DNA from: Granulosicoccaceae bacterium
GTDB lineage: Bacteria > Pseudomonadota > Gammaproteobacteria > Granulosicoccales > Granulosicoccaceae
Direction: 5' to 3'
DNA length: 13,765 nucleotides
Assembly (NCBI GenBank): GCA_023301405.1
Contig: JALZUX010000579.1
Coordinates: 1 to 13,765 of the forward strand
Both the position numbers and the translations under genes were made by a program. Under the pieces are notes generated by a model. The model saw only the letters and a list, made by a program, of their open reading frames with translations, was not told the origin of the DNA and made no database searches. How positions within the stretch are numbered: the first letter of the stretch is position 1; each line of letters starts with the position of its first letter. Positions 8,438 through 13,765 of this stretch are shown piece after piece.

Positions 8438-9124
8438 ATGAAGAATGTCAAAGTATGGATAGGTATTGCGGTATTGGCGCTCATCGCCGCATTTTTCATC
8501 TTCGATTTGGGACAGTATCTGTCACTCGAATATCTTAAACAAAAACATCAAACCATTCTGGATTTCTACGCTGCAAACCGTGTACTAACCATCGGTGGTT
8601 TTTTTCTTGTGTATGTCGCCGCGACAGCACTGTCACTCCCCGGGGCGGCGATACTCACTCTCGCAGCTGGCGCTGTGTTTGGTTTAGTTACCGGGTTGAT
8701 CATCGTGTCCTTTGCATCAACTATTGGCGCCACTCTGTCATTTTTAATATCCCGCTTTTTGTTTCGAGATACCGTCCAGAACAAATTCGGCAGTTACCTT
8801 GAAACCATCAACAACGGTGTAGAAAAAGAAGGAGCATTCTACCTTTTTACATTGCGGTTAATTCCAGCAGTGCCGTTTTTTGCAGTTAATTTACTTATGG
8901 GCTTAACCCCCATCAAAACCATTGTCTACGCACTTGTCAGCCAACTGGGCATGCTTCCCGGTACCGCTGTATTTGTTAACGCTGGCAATCAATTATCAAA
9001 AATTGACTCCATCGGCGACATACTATCCCCACAACTGATTGGCGCTTTCGTGCTACTTGGGGTATTTCCAATCATTGCTAAAAAACTCATTGATATCTAC
9101 CAAAAGAGGACTACCGCCCAGTGA
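8438..9124 (+). CDS. TVP38/TMEM64-family (VTT domain) inner-membrane protein
   Basis: A 228-residue integral membrane protein. A first helix lies near 7–25 and more hydrophobic segments near 50–72, 75–108, 142–158, 165–182 and 198–214. The VTT/DedA-like signature is present: LPGAAILTLAAGAVFG (67–82), then FTLRLIPAVPFFAVNLLMG (137–155) with the conserved Arg and prolines on the re-entrant loop, then GMLPGTAVFVNAG (171–183). E. coli YdjX and YdjZ and eukaryotic TMEM64 and VMP1 belong to the same fold family; some eukaryotic and DedA relatives affect lipid scrambling or undecaprenyl-phosphate recycling. The specific role here is unknown. The ATG has AAGAG ten bases upstream. The stop overlaps the start of the flavoprotein gene (GTGA), and I recall that in some proteobacteria these two domains are fused in one polypeptide. 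That supports a joint function. Confidence 0.9.
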   Translation: MKNVKVWIGIAVLALIAAFFIFDLGQYLSLEYLKQKHQTILDFYAANRVLTIGGFFLVYVAATALSLPGAAILTLAAGAVFGLVTGLIIVSFASTIGATLSFLISRFLFRDTVQNKFGSYLETINNGVEKEGAFYLFTLRLIPAVPFFAVNLLMGLTPIKTIVYALVSQLGMLPGTAVFVNAGNQLSKIDSIGDILSPQLIGAFVLLGVFPIIAKKLIDIYQKRTTAQ

Positions 9125-10629
9125 ATGCTGAATCACCCGTTGTTGAAGTACCGCAGCAAGAGCACCAGCAGCCAGAGCACTTCGACACCAATGTTATTGT
9201 CATCGGGGCTGGCTCCGGTGGCTTGATTTCAGCGCTCATCGCAGCAGCGGTAAAGGCGCGTGTCACACTGATTGAAAAGCACAAAATGGGTGGGGACTGC
9301 CTTAACACAGGTTGCGTACCCTCAAAAGCGTTAATCAAATCAGCCCGGTTTTTAAACGAGGTCAAAAACTCTGAAAAATATGGAATAAAAACCGCCACTG
9401 CCGAATTTGAATTCAGCGATGTCATGGAGCGCGTGCAAGCAGCGATCAAGAAAATTGAACCACATGATTCCATCGAAAGGTTCACCGAATTAGGCGTTGA
9501 CTGCATCACCGGTGAAGCACGCATCGTGACTCCCTGGTCTGTCGAAGTAAACGGGAAAACAATCACTGCTCGCAATATTATTCTGGCTGCCGGTGCCAGA
9601 CCATTTGTACCGCCGATTGAAGGCCTTGATAAAGTGAAGTGGTATAACTCAGACACACTCTGGGACTTACGCGAACAACCTAAGCGAATGATCGTTCTCG
9701 GCGGCGGGCCGATTGGCTGCGAATTGGCGCAATCATTCTGTCGGTTACGCAGTGAAGTGTCATTGGTAGAGATGGCTCCACGAATCATGATTCGTGAAGA
9801 TGAAGAAATATCGACGCTTGTACAAGATAAATTTGCCTCTGAAGGAATGAACGTACTGTGCGGTACAAAAGCAGTCTCATGCCGCCTTGATGGCAATGAA
9901 CAGATTCTTGTCTGCGAACAGGATGGCAAACAAATTGAAATCCCGTTCGACGGCTTATTAGTCGCTATTGGCAGACGACCAAATGTAGAAGGCTACGGAC
10001 TGGAAGAACTAGGCGTAACTCTACGTAAGAATAACACCGTAGACACTGACGAATTTCTACGAACCAACTTCGAAAATATTTTCGCTGTTGGCGATATAAC
10101 CGGCCCCTATCAATTCACGCATACGGCTGCACATCAAGCCTGGTTTGCTGCGGTAAATAGCTTATTCGGCCAGTTTAAAAAATTCAAAGCTGACTATTCA
10201 GTAATTCCATGGGCCACATTTACTGATCCCGAAGTCGCACGGGTGGGCCTCAATGAATCAGATGCTAAGCAACAAAACATCAAGTATGAAGTCACCACTT
10301 ACGGTATTGATGATCTGGACAGAGCCATCGCAGATAGCGAAGATCACGGCTTCGTGAAAGTACTCACCGTACCGGGTAAAGACAAAATATTAGGTGTGAC
10401 AATTGTCGGTGCTCACGCCGGAGATCTCATCACAGAGTTCATCATGGCGATGAAATACAAACTAGGGCTTAAAAAGATCCTTGGCACCATTCATATTTAT
10501 CCAACGATGACAGAGGCTAATAAGATGGCGGCTGGTGAATGGCAAAAAGCCCACGCGCCAAAGAAAATACTGGGATTGCTGAAAAAGTATCATCAATGGC
10601 GTCTTGGTAAAAAGCCCAAAAACGCCTGA
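9121..10629 (+). CDS. FAD-dependent pyridine nucleotide-disulfide oxidoreductase, MerA/Lpd-like
   Basis: A 502-residue class I flavoprotein disulfide reductase. After a Glu/Gln-rich tail of about 20 residues come the FAD dinucleotide-binding motif (VIVIGAGSGG, 25–34), the redox-active pair in GGDCLNTGCVPSK (C60, C65), the NAD(P)-binding motif (VLGGGPIGCELA, 192–203), the second FAD motif (FAVGDITG, 321–328) and a dimerisation domain. The C-terminal motif reads HIYPTMTEANK. Tyr460 stands where lipoamide dehydrogenase and glutathione reductase have the catalytic His before PT, while Glu465 is kept. There is no N-terminal heavy-metal-associated domain and no C-terminal Cys pair, so it is not a standard mercuric reductase. 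The substrate is unknown. The GTG start at 9121 overlaps the TGA of the membrane-protein gene by 4 bp, with AGAGGA upstream, indicating translational coupling. The basic C-terminus (KKILGLLKKY, WRLGKKPK) could touch membrane phospholipid. Confidence 0.9.
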   Translation: MNAESPVVEVPQQEHQQPEHFDTNVIVIGAGSGGLISALIAAAVKARVTLIEKHKMGGDCLNTGCVPSKALIKSARFLNEVKNSEKYGIKTATAEFEFSDVMERVQAAIKKIEPHDSIERFTELGVDCITGEARIVTPWSVEVNGKTITARNIILAAGARPFVPPIEGLDKVKWYNSDTLWDLREQPKRMIVLGGGPIGCELAQSFCRLRSEVSLVEMAPRIMIREDEEISTLVQDKFASEGMNVLCGTKAVSCRLDGNEQILVCEQDGKQIEIPFDGLLVAIGRRPNVEGYGLEELGVTLRKNNTVDTDEFLRTNFENIFAVGDITGPYQFTHTAAHQAWFAAVNSLFGQFKKFKADYSVIPWATFTDPEVARVGLNESDAKQQNIKYEVTTYGIDDLDRAIADSEDHGFVKVLTVPGKDKILGVTIVGAHAGDLITEFIMAMKYKLGLKKILGTIHIYPTMTEANKMAAGEWQKAHAPKKILGLLKKYHQWRLGKKPKNA

Positions 10630-10656
10630 TTGCTATAGATTAATTGCTACTTAAAC

Positions 10657-10686
10657 AGCAGTGTGGTCACGCGTGACCACACTGCT
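10657..10686. repeat. Perfect 30-bp palindrome in the convergent intergenic gap
   Basis: AGCAGTGTGGTCACG is followed at once by its exact reverse complement, with no spacer. It lies 28 bp after the flavoprotein stop and 42 bp from the stop of the convergent PAS–GGDEF–EAL gene. As RNA it would form the same strong hairpin on either strand, so a bidirectional transcript end is the simplest reading. Neither side has a T-run typical of an intrinsic terminator; the minus-strand flank GTTTAAG is the nearest thing. A dimeric DNA-binding-protein site is an alternative. Confidence 0.8.
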
Positions 10687-10728
10687 AGTGCATTGACCCT
10701 TGCATGAACACATTGAACTAAGGCCTGG

Positions 10729-13584
10729 CTAAAAGTCAATAATTTCAGGCTTGCCAATATGATAGCCCTGCGCCAAATTCACTCCCATATCGCGAAGTTT
10801 CAGCAAAACGTCATCATTTTCGACAAACTCAGCAATAGTTTTCTTACCCAGCGTCTGGCCTATTTCGTTAATCGCCTTGACCATTGCATAATCCATTGAA
10901 TCTTCAAGTATGTCTTTAACAAACATACCGTCAATCTTCAGGTATTTGACTGGCAAGTTTTTCAGATACGCAAACGAAGACAATCCACTACCGAAATCAT
11001 CCAGTGCAAATTGACACCCCAAATCACCCACACGCTTCATAAACAAGGTAGCTGCAGTTAAGTTAGCGATTGCCGCTGTTTCTTTTATTTCAAAGCACAG
11101 AATCGACACATCAAAACTAGCATTCTTCAACGCCGACAATAGAAACTGCGTGAAATTTTCATCAGCAAATGACCGTCCATTCAGATTAACAGCACACAGC
11201 TCCATTGACTCAGTAACATGAGGCTGCCCCTCCAGCCAGTCTATGGCCTTCTCAATAACCACCTGATCAAGCTTAACTGATAAACCGTAACGATCCGCCG
11301 CAGGCAGAAACGCACTCGGACTGATAACCTCACCTGACGGGGATACCATCCTCATCAGTAGCTCAACATTAGTGGCTAAACTATCAGAGGTATTGAGAGA
11401 GATGATTTTTTGCATGCATAAGCGAATACGGTTTTCATCAATGGCTGAGGTGATTTTATCTACCCAACGCTTTTCGCCACTGTTGAGATCAGCGTTATAA
11501 CCAGAATCTTTATACACTGAAACACGATTACGCCCCAAGCTCTTGGCCTCGTAGCAGGCTTGATCGGCAGCGCTGAAAAGTGATGAGCGACTTGCCCATC
11601 TATCGTCGATTATCACAACTCCGATACTTGCACCAATTGAAAAACGGTTATCCTCCCAAAGAAACTGGAAACTCTCGACCTCAGCCCGCAACTGATTTGC
11701 CAGTCGCATGGCTTCCGCCAAGCCGACATCAAAAATCAACACGCCAAACTCATCACCGCCCAGACGGGCCAGCACATCACTTTTTCTGACCAGGCTTGAA
11801 AACAGCGCCGATAACTGGCGTAGCAGTTCATCGCCAGCCGCATGACCACAGGTATCGTTAACGACCTTGAAATTATCAAGATCCATAAAACACAACGCGT
11901 GAGACACTTGGTTAGTCCTCACAGAGTTGATCGCCTCATCACTACGACTCTCAAACTCGCGTCGATTTACCAGGCCGGTTAGAGAGTCATGGCTTGCATG
12001 GTAAGCGACCATACTGGCATTTTCGTAAGCAGCCGTAAAATCACTGCCAATACCACGGTAACCTAAAAAAAGTTTCTTTTCGTCAAACACAGGCACCCCA
12101 GACAGCCGAACAACTCGCTTTCCACCGTCCCGATGCAGCCATTTGTACTCACGATCTCGAAACGAAACATGGTTCCGCATATCAACCATCAAACCACTCC
12201 ACTCCGGCATGTCTTCCGGCTGAACATGTTTCTCAACAATGGATTCAAGAGGCACGCCCACGGCCGCCGCGTTGTCGATACCAAGAAGTGGCTTTAGGCT
12301 CATAGACAGATCAGTCAGGCACTGTTGGCTATCCATTTCCCAAAAAAAATCTCCTGCCGCCGCGGCAAAGTCTTCTAACTTGCGAATTTGTCCACCCAAC
12401 TCACGTTGGCGCGCCGTTTCCATTTGCATCGATACTAGGATTGCACTGCGCCCAGCCCAAACCGTCGGGCTAATGGATGCCAAGTATCGCTGCGACTGAA
12501 GCTGCAAAGAAATTGAGATTGGTGCATCGACTAAATCTCTTTGCCGAAGCATGGTTTCGATGTCAACTTTCTCTCTTTCGGAAAACCAGCCCTCTATAGA
12601 CAAATGAACGGCAGCATTTCCAACAGCGACTTCCGTTTCATGAATGCGATTCAAAAAAAACTGCGCTGCCATGTTGGTGTGCAGTGGTATCCAGTTGTCA
12701 CAAACAAACACAGGGTGCTTTAAATCGTTAAAAATTTCTGCATCAACGTTGACTCCCTGCACATGCTGGTCATGAGGAGGAATTACTGATATACCACGAC
12801 GCACGCCACGCCGCTTCTCAATAAATTCACTTCGATCACGGTCGGCTTGTTCACTGTCACCGCCGATAGCCACCTTATTTTCGACACAGAAAACGACAGT
12901 AGCAGGTTGATTATTCCATCGCACTTCATGACTACTGAGGCTCAACAGGTGGCCGCCTCGCTCAATAGTGGTTATCGAAAGCGCCTCACCGTCTTTTTGA
13001 TCATTAAGACTGGCTTTACCAGTGCCACGGTTTGATCGGTGAAGACTTCTTGACTGCAGTATCGAACGCAGTTCGTCTGCTGCCATTTGATATGACCCCC
13101 TCCCCTCAACCAGCCGCGTCCATTGAGTGTTTTGGTATAGAGTGTCGAAATCACGATGAACCAGCAAGCCAAACGGAGTTTTGTTAAGCAAACTTCTGTA
13201 TTGCAAGTTGCTGGCAAACAATGCTTGATAACTGTGGTGAAATTCCTGTCGACTGACAAGATTGACTTCCACACCGGTGATTTCATCATGACGATTCATC
13301 ACCGGGCTTCGTAAAAAGACCAATCCCTCTAACCCGGCACTCAAGTGCCGGCCGTCAGTTACTTCGGGAATACCAGTGGCAAGAACACGCTCTTCGGACT
13401 GCTGGATGAGCCTACTACTATTTTCAGAGAGGATACCCGCGTCGGTTAAACCAATCAGCTGGTCTGGAGAACTCAGCTGAAGGTTACGCGCATAGCCCAG
13501 AGTGCAGGCTCTGTAAATAAGTTGCCGGTCCTTAAGAGCAGCGTTGCGCTTATGGCCCGTGCGTGCTGTGAGTGCTGCTGCCAT
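10729..13584 (-). CDS. PAS-domain GGDEF–EAL cyclic di-GMP turnover protein
   Basis: A 951-residue soluble protein with no signal peptide or membrane helix. The N-terminal half (1–520) holds PAS-like sensor modules: about 23–110, 128–235, a divergent one at 288–395 and a clear PAS/PAC at 403–518. GGDEF domain, about 527–692: HDSLTGLVNRREF, FMDLDNFK, and RLGGDEF (GGDEF at 609–613) with an inhibitory RxxD site five residues before it (R600–D603), so it looks like an active, feedback-controlled diguanylate cyclase. EAL domain, about 707–951: the signature reads ELL (E741), with Q725, N800, E832 (FEIKE), D862/D863 (DDFGSG), K883, E919 (IAEFVE) and Q939 (AQGY) kept, so phosphodiesterase activity is plausible. 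The usual QPI is QKI. The ATG at 13584 is the first after an in-frame TGA; its ribosome-binding site is weak. The gene stands alone, convergent with the flavoprotein operon. The input signal is unknown. Confidence 0.95.
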   Translation of the reverse strand: MAAALTARTGHKRNAALKDRQLIYRACTLGYARNLQLSSPDQLIGLTDAGILSENSSRLIQQSEERVLATGIPEVTDGRHLSAGLEGLVFLRSPVMNRHDEITGVEVNLVSRQEFHHSYQALFASNLQYRSLLNKTPFGLLVHRDFDTLYQNTQWTRLVEGRGSYQMAADELRSILQSRSLHRSNRGTGKASLNDQKDGEALSITTIERGGHLLSLSSHEVRWNNQPATVVFCVENKVAIGGDSEQADRDRSEFIEKRRGVRRGISVIPPHDQHVQGVNVDAEIFNDLKHPVFVCDNWIPLHTNMAAQFFLNRIHETEVAVGNAAVHLSIEGWFSEREKVDIETMLRQRDLVDAPISISLQLQSQRYLASISPTVWAGRSAILVSMQMETARQRELGGQIRKLEDFAAAAGDFFWEMDSQQCLTDLSMSLKPLLGIDNAAAVGVPLESIVEKHVQPEDMPEWSGLMVDMRNHVSFRDREYKWLHRDGGKRVVRLSGVPVFDEKKLFLGYRGIGSDFTAAYENASMVAYHASHDSLTGLVNRREFESRSDEAINSVRTNQVSHALCFMDLDNFKVVNDTCGHAAGDELLRQLSALFSSLVRKSDVLARLGGDEFGVLIFDVGLAEAMRLANQLRAEVESFQFLWEDNRFSIGASIGVVIIDDRWASRSSLFSAADQACYEAKSLGRNRVSVYKDSGYNADLNSGEKRWVDKITSAIDENRIRLCMQKIISLNTSDSLATNVELLMRMVSPSGEVISPSAFLPAADRYGLSVKLDQVVIEKAIDWLEGQPHVTESMELCAVNLNGRSFADENFTQFLLSALKNASFDVSILCFEIKETAAIANLTAATLFMKRVGDLGCQFALDDFGSGLSSFAYLKNLPVKYLKIDGMFVKDILEDSMDYAMVKAINEIGQTLGKKTIAEFVENDDVLLKLRDMGVNLAQGYHIGKPEIIDF

Positions 13585-13669
13585 ACAATCTTTTCAATCT
13601 GATAATCAGGGAAGGCAGCAATATCAGCAATGGCAATTTACCATTCCCTTTACTTCTACCGGACCTGTT

Positions 13670-13678
13670 ATTATCACA
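13670..13678 (-). promoter_or_regulatory. Candidate extended -10 promoter of the PAS–GGDEF–EAL gene
   Basis: On the minus strand TGT-GATAAT forms an extended -10, one mismatch from TATAAT, about 85 bases upstream of the ATG at 13584. No good -35 is seen at 16–18 bp spacing. The position suits a leader of roughly 80 bases, but the call rests on a short motif. Confidence 0.28.
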
Positions 13679-13739
13679 TATTCAGATGGCATGAACCGTG
13701 TGCAAAGTCTCCAAAAGTGGATCGGTCGCTTCAGCATCC

Positions 13740-13765
13740 ACGAGTAGTCATTACGCACTACTCGT
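13740..13765. repeat. Inverted repeat at the right window edge, possible terminator
   Basis: ACGAGTAGT (13740–13748) and its exact reverse complement ACTACTCGT (13757–13765) flank an 8-base loop. The repeat ends on the last base of the window, so the arms may continue. It lies upstream of the PAS–GGDEF–EAL gene and could be the transcript end of an unseen neighbour, or an operator. Flanking sequence to the right is needed to see any T-run. Confidence 0.5.

Noticed and set aside
9111..9929. Long minus-strand open frame (272 codons) opposite the flavoprotein gene
   Set aside because: It lies antisense to a gene with clear family motifs, has low-complexity Ser/Thr/Arg-rich composition and no recognisable domain. 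It is a shadow frame.
9121..10629. Mercuric reductase (merA)
   Set aside because: Fold and redox motif fit, but the C-terminal vicinal cysteines, the N-terminal metal-binding domain and any mer neighbours are absent.
13629..13645. Short inverted repeat AATGG/CCATT upstream of the PAS–GGDEF–EAL gene
   Set aside because: Five-base arms in AT-rich sequence are expected by chance.
13544..13747. 67-codon plus-strand frame at the right end, ending at the edge hairpin
   Set aside because: It begins inside the antisense start of the PAS–GGDEF–EAL gene, has no ribosome-binding site I can support and no known motif. The stop falling within the inverted repeat is probably chance.

Overview
The window looks like ordinary chromosome from a gammaproteobacterium of moderate G+C. 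The order recJ–prfB–lysS is the arrangement known from Escherichia coli. The gene upstream of recJ resembles RpfE, which lies beside recJ in Xanthomonas. I see no phage, insertion sequence, CRISPR array, tRNA or rRNA.

Left and centre (1–8415) are one long run of minus-strand genes. In transcription order they are: an RpfE-like protein of unknown function, recJ (ssDNA exonuclease), prfB (release factor 2, with the classical programmed +1 frameshift), lysS (lysyl-tRNA synthetase), recQ (a helicase with an unusual C-terminal layout) and a DMT/EamA-family transporter cut by the left edge. The RpfE-like gene and recJ overlap. The later gaps are 79–158 bp, so promoters may lie inside the run. I saw no convincing intrinsic terminator in these gaps.

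Two plus-strand genes (8438–10629) are divergent from this run, with only 22 bp between start codons. They encode a VTT-domain (TVP38/TMEM64) inner-membrane protein and a MerA/dihydrolipoamide-dehydrogenase-like flavoprotein disulfide reductase. Their GTGA overlap indicates translational coupling. This is the most function-rich uncharacterised unit in the window: a membrane protein coupled to a thiol flavoenzyme that keeps its redox cysteines but carries Tyr at the usual C-terminal catalytic His position.

A perfect 30-bp palindrome lies in the convergent gap that follows. Beyond it a long minus-strand gene (10729–13584) encodes a 951-residue soluble PAS–GGDEF–EAL protein that should make and/or break down cyclic di-GMP. 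The last 180 bp are its upstream region and end in a 9-bp-arm inverted repeat exactly at the window edge.

Nothing here clearly qualifies as a new system. The best leads are the membrane protein/flavoenzyme pair, the RecQ variant, the RpfE-like gene coupled to recJ, and the unexplained palindrome.
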